A stretch of DNA of 64,000 bases from Acidimicrobiia bacterium (GCA_040902765.1 JBBDWO010000020.1:30775-94774), one strand, 5' to 3'. Positions 28,971-40,241 are shown, counted from the first letter of the stretch. Notes: a model not told the origin generated them from the letters alone. Translations and numbers: made by a program.

Positions 28971-30104
28971 GATCCCGAGCCGGTCGGCGAGGGCTGCCCG
29001 ATGGTCCGCCGGCGTGCCGAAGAGGAGATCGTCGGTCTTGGCCCGCTTGAAATAGAGATGGGCATCGTGTTCCCAGGTAAAGCCGATGCCGCCGTGGATC
29101 TGGATGGTCTCCGACGCGGCATGGAAGAAGGCTTCTGAGCAGTACGACTTGGCAAGGGGTGCAGCAATGCGGAGTTCGTCGTCTCCGGCGGTCACCGCCC
29201 AGCCGGCGTAGTAGGCGGCGGACTTGGCGATCTCGGTTTCGATGAGCATGTCGGCGCACTTGTGCTTGATCGCCTGGAACGATCCGATCGGCCGGCCGAA
29301 CTGGACCCGGACCATGGCGTAGCCGACGGACATCTCCAGACACTTCTGGGCGCCGCCGACCTGCTCGAAAGCCAGGGCCACCGCGGCGCGTTCCAGTGTC
29401 TCTTCGAGTGCTGGCCAGCCTCCACCTGTTTCGCCCAGGACCGCCGACGACGGCACCCTCACCCCATCGAAGTCGACGGTCGCCTGCTTGCGGGTCATGT
29501 CCATGGTCTCGACGCGCTGCCGGGTGACGCCCGCGGCATCGCCGTCCACGAGCACCAGGGTGACACCGTCGCGGCCAGAGGTGCCCGCCTCGCGGGCGAC
29601 GACGATGAGGGTGTGAGCGGTGTGCCCATCGACGACGAAGGCCTTGGACCCGTCGAGAACGAGGTCGTCCCCGTCTCGCTGCACCTCGATAGCGACCCCA
29701 TCGGGGTCCCACGATCCACCGGCTTCGAGGTGGGCGACGGCCACCCGACGCTCTCCGGCAGCGATCTCAGGGAGCAGCGACTGCTTCTGCTCGTCGGTTC
29801 CGGCCCGCAGGATCAGGTCGGCGCCGAGTACGACGGACGAGAGGAAGGGGGCGGGGAACAGCGCACGCCCCATCTCCTCCATGAGGATCGCCTGCTCGGT
29901 GAAGGTGAATCCGGCCCCCCCATACTCCTCGGGTATCGCCATCGCCTGCCATCCCTGGGCGGCGATCTCGGCCCAGAGTCCCTCGTCGAAGCCCTCATCG
30001 GTTTCCATGAGGCGGCGAACCTCCTCCGACGGCGCCTTCGTCTCCAGGAAGCGCCGCGCCGTCGACCTGAGCATGTCCTGTTCGGGTGTGAAGGCGAATT
30101 CCAT
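28968..30104 (-). CDS. Acyl-CoA dehydrogenase
   Basis: 378-residue flavoprotein for alpha,beta-oxidation of an acyl-CoA. N-terminal helical domain EEYGGAGFTFTEQAIL, FAD segments VAVAHLEAGG and KAFVVDGHTA, and C-terminal RVQFGRPIGSFQAIKHKCADM with IQIHGGIGFTWEHDAHLYFKRA. The last stretch is typical of FadE proteins that work as hetero-oligomers on sterol-side-chain-like CoA esters, where one partner lacks the catalytic Glu. A TACTCT box lies 7 bases before the ATG. Confidence 0.9.
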   Translation of the reverse strand: MEFAFTPEQDMLRSTARRFLETKAPSEEVRRLMETDEGFDEGLWAEIAAQGWQAMAIPEEYGGAGFTFTEQAILMEEMGRALFPAPFLSSVVLGADLILRAGTDEQKQSLLPEIAAGERRVAVAHLEAGGSWDPDGVAIEVQRDGDDLVLDGSKAFVVDGHTAHTLIVVAREAGTSGRDGVTLVLVDGDAAGVTRQRVETMDMTRKQATVDFDGVRVPSSAVLGETGGGWPALEETLERAAVALAFEQVGGAQKCLEMSVGYAMVRVQFGRPIGSFQAIKHKCADMLIETEIAKSAAYYAGWAVTAGDDELRIAAPLAKSYCSEAFFHAASETIQIHGGIGFTWEHDAHLYFKRAKTDDLLFGTPADHRAALADRLGI

Positions 30105-30186
30105 GGTTCCGAGAGTAGTGAGGCGGCGACACCGTCGAAGCGGTCTCGCGGGTAGCGTGGCGTGTCGTCACGCCCGGAGGGAGCAG

Positions 30187-31185
30187 ATGCAACTGGTACT
30201 GATGACCGAGCCGCAGCTGGGCATGACCTATGACCAGATCGTCGACCTGGCGCAGCTCGCCGAGCGACTCGGCCTCGACGGCTTCTCGCGCGCGGACCAC
30301 TACGGATTCCTGGACATGGAGCCGGCCCACGCCACCGATGCCTTCGCCACGCTGGGCGGACTCGCCCGCGAGACCGACCGAATCCAGCTGTGCGTCCTGG
30401 TGAGCCCGATCACCTTCCGGCATCCCGCCGTACTGGCAAAGATGGCCGCCACCATCGACGAGATGTCCGGCGGCCGCCTCGCCCTCGGCGTTGGCACCGG
30501 ATGGATGGAACAAGAGCACCGGGCCTACGGCATCGACTTCCACGACCTCAACGGCCGCTTCGAACGCCTCGAAGAGGCCCTCGCCTACCTTCATCACGCC
30601 TTCGGCCGCCGATCCGGCCGCTTCGACGGCGAGCATTACCGACTCGACCTCGATGAAGTGATCCCGGCACCGACTGGACCGCTGCCAATCATCGTCGGCG
30701 GCAGCGGTGAGCGACGCACACCCCGCCTCGCCGGAACCTACGCCGACGAGTTCAACATGGGGATCCGATCTTCGGATGCGATGCGGCTGCGGATCGATCG
30801 TGCCCGCGAGGCCGCGAGCGCGGCGGGACGCGACCCCGACGCGCTGCGCATCAGTGTGATGACCGGCGCCATCGTCGGATCGACGGAGTCATCCTTCCAG
30901 GCGAACCTACAACGGATCGCTGCCGCCGACCCGTTCTCGAGGAGCGTCGACGATTTCACCGCCTCCTACACAGAACGCGGTCTGCCCTTCGGTACCGCCG
31001 ATCAGGTAGCCGAGGTGGTAGGGCGGCTCGCCGAGACCGGAGTGAGCCGCATCTACTACCAGACCTTCGGGCCCTACGACCACGACCTGATCGAGGAGAC
31101 CGTGGAGGTCCTGAGGAGTAGCGAGGAGCAAGCAGCGAGCAGCGAGCAGCGAGCAGCGAGGAGAATCCCTCTGGCTAAGAACTAA
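30187..31185 (+). CDS. LLM-class flavin/F420-dependent oxidoreductase
   Basis: Luciferase-like barrel enzyme using F420 or FMN. Motifs: MTEPQLGMTYDQIVDLAQ, RIQLCVLVSPITFRHPAVLAKMAATIDEMS (read in parts), LALGVGTGWMEQEH and PIIVGGSG. ATG 30187 has GGAGG just upstream and a TAGCGT box further up. The conserved fold ends near residue 310; the last about 22 residues (Ser/Glu/Gln/Ala-rich) are read through two heptamer tracts, so the tail is probably repeat-derived. Confidence 0.88.
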   Translation: MQLVLMTEPQLGMTYDQIVDLAQLAERLGLDGFSRADHYGFLDMEPAHATDAFATLGGLARETDRIQLCVLVSPITFRHPAVLAKMAATIDEMSGGRLALGVGTGWMEQEHRAYGIDFHDLNGRFERLEEALAYLHHAFGRRSGRFDGEHYRLDLDEVIPAPTGPLPIIVGGSGERRTPRLAGTYADEFNMGIRSSDAMRLRIDRAREAASAAGRDPDALRISVMTGAIVGSTESSFQANLQRIAAADPFSRSVDDFTASYTERGLPFGTADQVAEVVGRLAETGVSRIYYQTFGPYDHDLIEETVEVLRSSEEQAASSEQRAARRIPLAKN

Positions 31186-31204
31186 GAGCCAATAGCCAAC
31201 AGCC
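31113..31204. repeat. Heptamer tracts GAGCAGC and GCCAATA
   Basis: GAGTAGC GAGGAGC AAGCAGC GAGCAGC GAGCAGC GAGCAGC GAGGAG, then GGCTAAG AACTAAG AGCCAAT AGCCAAC. The first tract is translated as the tail of the LLM protein; the second holds its stop. Confidence 0.85.
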
Positions 31205-31237
31205 CCTCTCCCTTTTCTGTACTGCCCCCGGTACCGA

Positions 31238-31243
31238 TATCCT
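31238..31243 (+). promoter_or_regulatory. -10 box (TATCCT) of sufC-sufS-sufU
   Basis: TATCCT lies exactly 6 bases before the GTG start of sufC, consistent with a leaderless transcript. Confidence 0.5.
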
Positions 31244-31249
31244 CGGTCC

Positions 31250-32002
31250 GTGCCCGAAACCCCCCTCTTCGTTATCGAGGACCTGCGCGCCTCGGTCAAC
31301 GGCATCGAGATCCTCAAGGGCGTCTCGCTCACGGTCGAGCGCGGCGAGATCCATGCATTGATGGGCCCCAATGGCTCCGGCAAGTCGACGCTGGCCAACG
31401 TTCTGATGGGCCATCGTGCCTACAAGGTGACCGGCCGCATCCTCTACAAGGGTGAGGACGTGACCGGATGGACCCCCGACAAACGGGGCCGCGCCGGGAT
31501 GTTCCTCGCATTTCAATACCCCGAGGAGATCCCGGGAGTGACCGTGGTCAACTTCCTACGGGCGGCGCTGAGCAACCGGACGGGTACCGACTACACGGTC
31601 CTCGAGCTGCGCCTCAAGGTGGCCGACACGATGCGCACGCTCGGCATGGACCCGGAGTTCGCCGACCGGTACCTCAACGAGGGGTTCTCGGGAGGCGAGC
31701 GCAAGCGGAATGAAGTCCTCCAGATGGCCGTTCTGGAGCCTGAGATGGCGATCCTCGACGAAACCGACTCCGGTCTGGACATCGACGCGCTGCGCACCGT
31801 CGCCGAGGGCGTCCAACAGCTGGCCTCACCAGAGCGCGGGTTCCTCATAATCACCCACTACCAGCGCATGCTCGACCACATCACCCCGGATGTCGTGCAC
31901 GTGTTCGTCGACGGCACCGTGGTCGAGTCGGGAGGCCCCGACCTCGCCCGACGCATCGAGGAGGACGGGTACGACGCGTTCCGCGCCCCGGTGGCGTCGT
32001 GA
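31250..32002 (+). CDS. sufC: Fe-S assembly ATPase SufC (copy 1)
   Basis: ABC-type ATPase of the SufBCD scaffold. Walker A GPNGSGKST, Q-loop FLAFQYPEEIPG, signature FSGGERKRNE, Walker B AILDETDSGLD and switch His ITHYQR. 250 residues. Here it heads sufC-sufS-sufU, while sufB and sufD are elsewhere on the other strand beside a second sufC. Confidence 0.93.
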   Translation: MPETPLFVIEDLRASVNGIEILKGVSLTVERGEIHALMGPNGSGKSTLANVLMGHRAYKVTGRILYKGEDVTGWTPDKRGRAGMFLAFQYPEEIPGVTVVNFLRAALSNRTGTDYTVLELRLKVADTMRTLGMDPEFADRYLNEGFSGGERKRNEVLQMAVLEPEMAILDETDSGLDIDALRTVAEGVQQLASPERGFLIITHYQRMLDHITPDVVHVFVDGTVVESGGPDLARRIEEDGYDAFRAPVAS

Positions 32003-32027
32003 ACCCCAACGACGAACGGCGAGACCA

Positions 32028-33254
32028 GTGATCGACCTGTCGCACCTGCGTGCCGACTTCCCGATCCTCCAGCGTGAGGTCAACGGCCACCCGCTCGCCT
32101 ATCTCGACAGCGCATCGAGCACCCAGAAGCCGATCCAGGTGCTCGACGCGATGGACCGCTTCTACCGAACCAGCTACGCCAACGTCCACCGTGGCGCTTA
32201 CGCCCTCGCCGAGGAGGCCACCGAGGCCTACGAGGGCGCTCGCGGCAAGGTGGCTGCGTTCATCGGCGCTCCCGCGTCGGAACTGGTCTTCGTGCGTGGC
32301 ACCACTTCGGCGATCAACCTGATCGCCTACGGATGGGGCCTGGACCACCTCGGCGAGGGGGACCGGGTGATGCTCACCCTGCTGGAGCATCACGCCAACA
32401 TCGTCCCCTGGCAGCTGGTCGCCCGTCACACCGGGGCCGAGCTGGTGTATTTGCCCCTCACCGACGACCGCCGCATCGACACCGCTGCCCTGGATGGGCT
32501 GATCGACGATCGGGTCAAGGTGGTCGCCTTTTCCGGGATGTCCAACGTCCTCGGATCGATCGGACCGGTCGACGAACTCGCCGAGGCGGCCCGATCGGTG
32601 GGTGCGATCACGGTGGTAGATGGCGCCCAGATGGTCCCCCACCTCCCCACCGCGGTGAGCGACCTCGGCGTCGACTTCCTCGCCTTCAGCAGCCACAAGA
32701 TGCTGGGACCCACAGGCATCGGCGCGCTGTGGGGCAAGGCCGAGCTCCTCGACGAGATGGAGCCCGCCGAGGGTGGTGGCGAGATGATCCGCGATGTCGA
32801 TCTGCACGTCTCGACCTGGGCCGACGTGCCGCACAAGTTCGAAGCCGGCACCCCGCCGATCGCCGAGGCCGTGGGATTCGGGGCTGCGGCCGACTACCTG
32901 GCGGCGATCGGCATGGACGCCGTCAGACAGCACGAGAAGGAGATCACCGGGTACGCCCTGGAGCGGCTCTCCGAGGTGCCAGACCTCACCGTGTACGGAC
33001 CGTCCGACCTCGAGGTCCGGGGCGGGGCGGTGTCGTTCACCCTCGCCGACATCCACCCCCACGACCTCGCCACCATCCTCGACCAGCACGGCATCGCGGT
33101 GCGGGCCGGTCATCATTGCGCCAAGCCGCTGATGCGTGCCCTCGACGTCCCGGCCACGGCCCGGGCGTCCTTCTACGTCTACAACCTGCTCGAAGAAGTC
33201 GACGCTCTCATCGCCGCCCTGCACGAAGCCAGGAGGCTGTTCGGTGTCGCTTGA
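32028..33254 (+). CDS. sufS: Cysteine desulfurase SufS
   Basis: PLP enzyme supplying persulfide sulfur. PLP Lys in SSHKMLGPTGIG, active-site Cys in GHHCAKPLM, and the His pair HHANIVPWQ. 408 residues from GTG 32028. The frame is open further upstream but that part overlaps sufC. It overlaps sufU by 11 bases, the usual actinobacterial partner. Confidence 0.95.
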   Translation: MIDLSHLRADFPILQREVNGHPLAYLDSASSTQKPIQVLDAMDRFYRTSYANVHRGAYALAEEATEAYEGARGKVAAFIGAPASELVFVRGTTSAINLIAYGWGLDHLGEGDRVMLTLLEHHANIVPWQLVARHTGAELVYLPLTDDRRIDTAALDGLIDDRVKVVAFSGMSNVLGSIGPVDELAEAARSVGAITVVDGAQMVPHLPTAVSDLGVDFLAFSSHKMLGPTGIGALWGKAELLDEMEPAEGGGEMIRDVDLHVSTWADVPHKFEAGTPPIAEAVGFGAAADYLAAIGMDAVRQHEKEITGYALERLSEVPDLTVYGPSDLEVRGGAVSFTLADIHPHDLATILDQHGIAVRAGHHCAKPLMRALDVPATARASFYVYNLLEEVDALIAALHEARRLFGVA

Positions 33255-33690
33255 CGAGCTGTACCGGCAGGTCATCCTCGACCACTACCGCAATCCGAGG
33301 CGGGCGGGCCGCCTCCAAGAGCCCGACGCTCACGCCGAGGGCCACAACCCGCTGTGCGGCGACGAGATCTCCCTCGATCTCGAGTTCGATGACGATCGGG
33401 TGACCGACGCCGCGGTGCTTGGGCGTGGGTGTTCGATCAGCCAGGCGTCGGCGTCGATGCTCGCCGACCGCATCGTCGGCATGACCCGCGACGAGATCGC
33501 CGGTCTGATCGAGCGGGTGAAGCGGCTCCTCGGCATCGAACCGGGAGACCCGGGCATCGACCCCGATCGCCCCGGAGAGGCCCTCGGCGACCTCGAGGCG
33601 CTGGCCGGGGTTCGGCGCTTCCCGGTGCGCATCAAGTGCGCCGACCTGGCCTGGACGACGCTCCAGGAGGCTCTGAGCGTGGATGGGTGA
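33244..33690 (+). CDS. sufU: SufU-type zinc-dependent sulfurtransferase
   Basis: 148 residues; accepts sulfur from SufS. Three conserved Cys with an Asp: NPLCGDEISL, GRGCSISQAS and RIKCADLAW. The insertion between the second and third Cys (MTRDEIAGLIERVKRLLG) is the SufU-specific part that separates it from IscU. GTG start inside the end of sufS. Confidence 0.93.
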   Translation: MSLDELYRQVILDHYRNPRRAGRLQEPDAHAEGHNPLCGDEISLDLEFDDDRVTDAAVLGRGCSISQASASMLADRIVGMTRDEIAGLIERVKRLLGIEPGDPGIDPDRPGEALGDLEALAGVRRFPVRIKCADLAWTTLQEALSVDG

Positions 33691-33770
33691 GGACGGCGGG
33701 CACCTTACCCCTCGCCGCGCCATCCTCGCAGCGCCTGACTCGCCGACCGAACACGTCGAGACGGCGCCCT

Positions 33771-35161
<1,391 letters not shown>

Positions 35162-35165
<4 letters not shown>

Positions 35166-35944
35166 CCTCGCTCCTCCTCGCCGCCCCGCAGGGTAGGCGT
35201 CCCGTCGAGCGCCTCCCGCACGATCCGGGAGTACTCCGGGTACAGCCGATGGTCCCGATGCACTGAGTGCTCGGCACCCGGAAGGAACACATAGGTCAGC
35301 AGCGGGTTGGTGTCGACGAGCCAATCAGCGATGGTCCGAGCCATGATCCCGCCGCACGCCGGATCCGAACCGATGATCGTCGTCGGCACCGTCAGGGCGG
35401 CGGTCTCATCGACGACGTTCCACGGCGAACTGTCTTCGATCGTCGCCGTGATCAGATCCGGTCCGGCACGGCGCAGGGCGGCCGCCTTGGTCTCGCAGTC
35501 CCTCGGATGCCAGTGGGGATTGTCGTGCGCCATCTGCTCCGGCGTGAGCGGACGCCGGTAGTCGTCCAACAGCCAGTCGATCTCTGCCTCCCGGAGTTCC
35601 GGCACCACGAGCGCTGGGTCCTGGAGGACCATCCGCTGCGTCCATCCGGTCGTCTTCGAAGCGGCGAGAACGGCGATCGAGCCGCCCATCGAATGACCGA
35701 GCACGGCGTCCCACCGACTGCCGAGGGTGAGCACGTCGGTCGCGTGCTCACCGATCGAGTAGTCGTCCGCCGTCGGGCCGTCGCCGTGACCGCGGAGGTC
35801 GGGGGCGGTGACCTCCCAGCCGAGATCCGCCAGGTCGGAACCCACCCGCCACCATCCGGCAGCATTGGCGCCGAGTCCGTGGAGCAGGAGTATCCGGCGA
35901 TGCCCGGAACCCCAGGTGAGCGTGGGGAGCGTGAGGGGGGTCAT
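35162..35944 (-). CDS. Alpha/beta hydrolase
   Basis: 260 residues: oxyanion segment [13 protein letters not shown], nucleophile elbow GHSMGGS, catalytic His in [11 protein letters not shown] near the C-terminus. Domain shape is that of small lipases, peptidases and C-C hydrolases; no substrate can be given. Coupled to fumC by a GTGA overlap and 45 bases after sufC copy 2. Confidence 0.85.
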
Positions 35945-35989
35945 GGCCGTCCGGCCTCCGGCGCCCGTCGCCCGACTCCCGTCACCGAC

Positions 35990-36745
35990 TCAGGGAAACG
36001 GGTTCTCTTCGGGGGGCGTCTCGAGACCGAGTTCACGGCGAAGCCCTTCGTAGCCCTTGGCGTCCAGTTCGTCGGCCAGCTCGCGGCCGCCGCTGAGAAC
36101 GATACGGCCCGCCATCATCACGTGGACGCCATCGACGTCCAGGTACCGCATGATCCGGGTGTAGTGGGTGATCAGCAGCACGCCCAGACCCGGCCCGCGC
36201 ATCGTGTCGACGGCCTCGGCGACGTCGCGCACCGCATCCACGTCAAGGCCCGAGTCGATCTCGTCGAGGACCGCCGCCGTCGGGGCCAGGGCCAGCAGCT
36301 GCACGATCTCGGACTTCTTCTTCTCACCACCGGACAGGTTCCCGTTCACCCGCCGGTCGAGGAACGCCTCCATCCCCAGGACCCGGGCCGCCTCCTCGCC
36401 GCGGGCGAGGGCATCGGCTGCTCCGGCGAGCTCCATCTCGGTGAGTAGCTCGCGCAAGGTGACCCCACCGATCTCAACGGGGTACTGGAAGGCCTCGAAC
36501 AGCCCGAGAAGAGCCCGCTCGTCGGTGGGAAGTCCGAGCACCTCGGTGCCACCGACGCGGGCGCTGCCCGAGACCTCGTAGTTGGGTCGTCCCATCACGG
36601 CGTGGCACAGCGTGCTCTTGCCGGAACCATTCGGCCCCATGAGCACGTGCAGTTCACCTACCGGGATATCGAGGTCGACACCGTGGAGGATCTCGACGGC
36701 ACCGCGTCGAGCGTGCAGGTCGCTGACGACGAAAGCAGAGGTCAT
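35990..36745 (-). CDS. sufC: Fe-S assembly ATPase SufC (copy 2)
   Basis: 251 residues with GPNGSGKST, FEAFQYPVEIGG, LSGGEKKKSE, AVLDEIDSGLD and ITHYTR. It is clearly different from copy 1 at 31.3 kb (for example DEIDSGLDVDAV against DETDSGLDIDAL). The ATG overlaps the Rieske stop, so this copy is the one translated with sufD and should be the SufBCD partner. The frame extends upstream through the Rieske gene only as a shadow. Confidence 0.93.
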   Translation of the reverse strand: MTSAFVVSDLHARRGAVEILHGVDLDIPVGELHVLMGPNGSGKSTLCHAVMGRPNYEVSGSARVGGTEVLGLPTDERALLGLFEAFQYPVEIGGVTLRELLTEMELAGAADALARGEEAARVLGMEAFLDRRVNGNLSGGEKKKSEIVQLLALAPTAAVLDEIDSGLDVDAVRDVAEAVDTMRGPGLGVLLITHYTRIMRYLDVDGVHVMMAGRIVLSGGRELADELDAKGYEGLRRELGLETPPEENPFP

Positions 36746-37071
36746 GTCTCCGTCTCCGCGGGCAGATCGAGGAAGACCTCCCCATCGATGACCTCGACGG
36801 CATACACCGGCACCGGCTTGGTGGCCGGCAGCGCACCCGGCTCGCCGGTCACCAGGTCGAACTCCGAGCCATGCCGGGGGCACTCGACCGTCAGGTCGAA
36901 CACCTCACCCTCCGACAAGGACGCCTCGGCGTGACTGCACCGGTCGCCGATGGCATAGAGGTCGTCACCGATGCGGAACACAGCCACCCGGTGATCGTCG
37001 AGTTCGACGAGTCTCCCCGCCTCCTGGGCGAACTCCTCGATCCTCCCGATCGAGACGCGATACGCGCTCAT
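36742..37071 (-). CDS. Rieske-type [2Fe-2S] ferredoxin of the suf unit
   Basis: 109 residues. Cluster ligands CSH (in DRCSHAEASL) and CPRH (in VECPRHGSEFD). Small Rieske ferredoxins between sufD and sufC are known in actinobacteria. Overlaps by 4 bases at both ends with sufD and sufC. Confidence 0.92.
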   Translation of the reverse strand: MSAYRVSIGRIEEFAQEAGRLVELDDHRVAVFRIGDDLYAIGDRCSHAEASLSEGEVFDLTVECPRHGSEFDLVTGEPGALPATKPVPVYAVEVIDGEVFLDLPAETET

Positions 37072-38354
37072 GCGGTCACCCGCTCGAACGTGGCGAGGGC
37101 GAGGTCACCGAGCGGCCCGACCACCTCGGGCACTGGGAACCGCTGCAATGCCTCTTCGAAGAAGCCCCGCACCTGAACGCGATCGGCTCGCGGCAGCGAC
37201 AGTCCCCGGCTCATCAAGTAGTACCGCTGCTCCTCGTCGAGTGGCCCCACCGCGGATGCGTGACCGCAGCGAACGTCGTCGGCGAGGATCTCTAGATTCG
37301 GGACCGACTGCGCTTTGGCACCATCGGAGAGCACCAGGTTCCGGTTGGTCTGGTGTGAGTTCGTCTTCTGACCGGCGGGCTCGATCCTGATCAGACCGGT
37401 GAACACCGATTGCGCGGTGTCGCCGACGGCACCCTTGAGGAACATGTCCGAGGTCGTGTTCGGCGCCTCGTGACGCATGAAGTACCGGTAATCGAGGGTC
37501 TGATCGCGCTCGCCGAAGTAGGCCCCATTGATGCGGGCGTCGGCACCGGCTCCCACCAGCGCCGCATCGAGCAACACCCGAGAGTAGGCGGCGCCGAAAC
37601 CCGCTTCGGAGACGTCGACCGACGCGTCACGGTCGATCCTCATGCGATGGGTGGCGAGCGCCACGGTCGAGGTACCCCAGGACTGGAGCACGGTGATCCG
37701 AACCCGCGCCGCCGGACCCGCGATCACCTCGATCCTGGGGATCACCAGGCAGGAAGCGTCGGCCGGGGACCGCTGGTCGACCACGACGGACACCTCGGCC
37801 TGTTCGTCGGCGCGAATGAACACGAACGGGAGCGCCAGGACCCCGGAGGCGCTCACCTGCAGCTCCACCAGCACCGGTCGAGTCTCGGCGACCCCGCGGG
37901 GAGCGTGGACCGCCACCCCGTCGAAAGCAAAGGCGTCATGCAGCGCGGCGAGCCGGTCCTCGGGTGGCTTCGCCTCGTAGCCCTCGAGGACCTGCTCCGG
38001 CGTCGATGGCAACGAGGTGACGGCGATGCCGTGTGAGCCTTCTGCGAACACGGTGTGACCGTCGATCGACACGGCACGTCCGGCGAGGTCTGCAAGGGAG
38101 GCGGCCGCGATCCCGTCCCCGCTCAGGGGCGCTCCTGGCGAGTCGGTGAGAGCAACCTGGTCGAGGTCGAAGTCGGGCTCGACGTACCGCCAGTTCTCGT
38201 CGCGAGGGTTCGGCATGGGGAACGCCTCGAACGCCTGCCATCCGGCAGCCGCTCGCGTCCCGAGAGCAGCGGGAAGCGATCGCAGCGCCCGGGTGTGGGC
38301 ATCGGAATCCAGGGGAGGCACGGGCTGAGAGCTCTCAGATCGACGGCTGGTCAC
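37068..38354 (-). CDS. sufD: Fe-S assembly scaffold protein SufD
   Basis: About 428 residues; beta-helix protein that pairs with SufB. Recognised by [19 protein letters not shown] (read as parts), [36 protein letters not shown] and [23 protein letters not shown]. Conserved His in the last segment is present. The start is uncertain: GTG 38354 leaves a 55-base spacer to the divergent UDG gene; GTG 38408 would leave none. Confidence 0.92.
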   Translation of the reverse strand: MTSRRSESSQPVPPLDSDAHTRALRSLPAALGTRAAAGWQAFEAFPMPNPRDENWRYVEPDFDLDQVALTDSPGAPLSGDGIAAASLADLAGRAVSIDGHTVFAEGSHGIAVTSLPSTPEQVLEGYEAKPPEDRLAALHDAFAFDGVAVHAPRGVAETRPVLVELQVSASGVLALPFVFIRADEQAEVSVVVDQRSPADASCLVIPRIEVIAGPAARVRITVLQSWGTSTVALATHRMRIDRDASVDVSEAGFGAAYSRVLLDAALVGAGADARINGAYFGERDQTLDYRYFMRHEAPNTTSDMFLKGAVGDTAQSVFTGLIRIEPAGQKTNSHQTNRNLVLSDGAKAQSVPNLEILADDVRCGHASAVGPLDEEQRYYLMSRGLSLPRADRVQVRGFFEEALQRFPVPEVVGPLGDLALATFERVTA

Positions 38355-38409
38355 TCTAGATGCCCGATCCGACCTACCCCACACCGGGTTTGACGCACCG
38401 CCGGCCACG

Positions 38410-39093
38410 GTGGACCCTTACGACGTGGAGGCACTCTGCGGCGAAGTGAGCTCATGCCGGTCATGCCCGCGCCTCGTCGAGTGGCGCGAACGCGTCGCCC
38501 GTGAGAAGCGGCGCTCGTTCGCCGACGAGACTTACTGGGGCCGGCCGGTGTGTGGCTTCGGGGATCCGACGGCGAGGCTGCTGGTCGTCGGCTTGGCACC
38601 GGCCGCCCACGGCGCCAACCGGACCGGCAGGATGTTCACCGGTGACCGCTCAGGCGATTGGCTGTACCGAGCCCTCCACACCGCCGGATTCGCCAACCAG
38701 CCCGAGTCGGTCGAACGCAACGACGGCCTCCGGCTCGGCGACTGCTGGGTGACCTCGGTGGTCAAGTGTGCGCCCCCGGCCAACAAACCAACGCCCGCCG
38801 AGAGGGACCGCTGCACCGGCTGGCTCGAACAGGAGCTCGACCGGCTGCCCGGCGTGCGGGTCACCGTGTGCCTCGGTGGCTTTGCCTGGACGGAGATGCA
38901 GCGCCTCGTCGCACGGCGCACCGGCATCACCGATCGGCGCGTCCCGTTCGGGCACGGGGTGCACTGGGAGGGTCCGACCGGGTTGTTCCTGGCCTCCTAT
39001 CACCCGAGCCAGCAGAACACGTTCACCGGACGACTCACCGAGGCCATGCTCGATGACATCTTCGCTACGGCGAAGGCACGGCTGGCAGCCTGA
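38410..39093 (+). CDS. Uracil-DNA glycosylase, family 5 (UDGb)
   Basis: Removes uracil and other deaminated bases from DNA. Four Cys for the Fe-S cluster ([10 protein letters not shown] in the N-terminus, with VKCAPP and later Cys), active loop [19 protein letters not shown] typical of family 5 (no Asp/Asn as in family 1), and [15 protein letters not shown]. 227 residues. It sits beside the suf genes that could load its cluster, though the sharing of a spacer is the only link. Confidence 0.92.
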   Translation: MDPYDVEALCGEVSSCRSCPRLVEWRERVAREKRRSFADETYWGRPVCGFGDPTARLLVVGLAPAAHGANRTGRMFTGDRSGDWLYRALHTAGFANQPESVERNDGLRLGDCWVTSVVKCAPPANKPTPAERDRCTGWLEQELDRLPGVRVTVCLGGFAWTEMQRLVARRTGITDRRVPFGHGVHWEGPTGLFLASYHPSQQNTFTGRLTEAMLDDIFATAKARLAA

Positions 39094-39096
39094 ACC

Positions 39097-39241
39097 TGTG
39101 GACATCGCCCGTGTCGGAGGGTGTGGACAACTCCGGTCGTCCGCCGTATCTCGATGAGCGCCTCCGCGCCGGAACCCCCATGGTCCCGTGCCACGCGGTC
39201 CGGTGGAAGCGCCCCGACTTGTCCACAGACCCTGTGGATGC
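39097..39241. promoter_or_regulatory. Cluster of four DnaA-box-like sites
   Basis: TGTGGACAA at 39122 and TTGTCCACA at 39219 are exact copies, in opposite orientation, of the high-GC actinobacterial DnaA box. TGTGGACAT at 39097 and TGTGGATGC at 39233 are one or two bases off. All lie in the spacer before the sigma factor gene; the last two flank the -35 side of its promoter. Confidence 0.6.
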
Positions 39242-39243
39242 CG

Positions 39244-39272
39244 TTGCGGGAAAGTCCGCCCCGCGGTACCGT
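39244..39272 (+). promoter_or_regulatory. Promoter of the sigma factor gene
   Basis: -35 TTGCGG (39244-39249) and -10 TACCGT (39267-39272) with a 17-base spacer, 33 bases ahead of the GTG. The mRNA would have a short leader with AGGAGAG, in contrast to the leaderless genes around it. Confidence 0.5.
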
Positions 39273-39305
39273 CGCGCCGAGTCGACGCCGAGAGGAGAGC
39301 CAGGA

Positions 39306-40238
39306 GTGGCCAAACGGCTGCGCGAACCAGCGCCGCTGTCCGACGCCGTGGGCATGTACCTCGAGTCGGTTTCGGAGCACGAGCTCCTCACCGCCGAGGA
39401 CGAGGTTCGCCTCGCCCGGACCATGGAATCCGGGCGCCGCGCCCAGCACACCCTGGAAACGGCCGGGCGCCTCTCCCCTACCGAACGCACCGCCCTGTAT
39501 CGCGACGTGCACGCAGCGGACGAGGCCAAGGCCGTGTTCATCCGGTCGAACCTGCGCCTCGTCATCAGCATCGCCAAGCGGTACAACGGCCGGGGACTCG
39601 ATCTGCTCGATCTCGTTCAGGAAGGCAACCTCGGTCTCATCCGCGCCGTCGAGAAGTTCGACTGGCGCAAGGGCTTCAAGTTCTCGACGTACGCCACCTG
39701 GTGGATCCGACAGGCGATCACCCGGGGACTCGGCAATCACGGCCGGACGATTCGCCTGCCCGTCCACATGGTCGACATCGTGCGCACCGTCCAGGAGACC
39801 ACGCTCACCCTCACCGAGCGGCTCCGCCGCCGGCCCACCCTGGAGGAGATCGCCGATGCGAGTGGTCTCGAGGTGGAGCGGATCCAGCAGGCGCTGGCGG
39901 CCCCCGCCGACACCATCTCGTTGGAGCGGCCGGTGGGCACCGACGGAGACAGCGCCCTGGGCGATTTCGTCGAGGATGCCGATGCCGTCGATCCGTTCGA
40001 CGCCGCCGCCGAGGCCACCACCCGGCAGAACGTCGACGCCGTGATGACGATCCTCGAGTCCGTGGAACGCGACGTGATCAGGCTCCGCTACGGCCTCGAC
40101 GGCCGGGAGCCGCTGACCCTCTCGGAGGTCGGCGAACGGTTCGACCTGACTCGCGAGAAGGTCCGCCAGGTGGAGGGCCGTGCCCTGGCCAAACTGCGCC
40201 ACCCGTCCAGCTCGTTCGACGTGGAAAGTCTGCTCTAG
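39306..40238 (+). CDS. RNA polymerase sigma-70 factor, HrdB/SigB-like
   Basis: 310 residues: region 1.2 (AVGMYLESVSEHELLT), region 2 (IRSNLRLVISIAKRY, DLVQEGNLGLIRAVEKFDW, KFSTYATWWIRQAI), region 3 (LTERLRRRPTLEEIA) and region 4 (ERDVIRLRYGL, VGERFDLTREKVRQVEGRAL). It lacks the long acidic N-terminus of the primary factor, so it may be a group 2 factor. GTG 39306 is preceded by AGGAG. Possible DnaA control through the upstream boxes. Confidence 0.9.
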   Translation: MAKRLREPAPLSDAVGMYLESVSEHELLTAEDEVRLARTMESGRRAQHTLETAGRLSPTERTALYRDVHAADEAKAVFIRSNLRLVISIAKRYNGRGLDLLDLVQEGNLGLIRAVEKFDWRKGFKFSTYATWWIRQAITRGLGNHGRTIRLPVHMVDIVRTVQETTLTLTERLRRRPTLEEIADASGLEVERIQQALAAPADTISLERPVGTDGDSALGDFVEDADAVDPFDAAAEATTRQNVDAVMTILESVERDVIRLRYGLDGREPLTLSEVGERFDLTREKVRQVEGRALAKLRHPSSSFDVESLL

Positions 40239-40241
40239 GAG

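Noticed and set aside
39097..39241. Chromosomal origin oriC
   Set aside because: Only two exact DnaA boxes, no AT-rich unwinding region and no dnaA, dnaN or rpmH in the neighbourhood.
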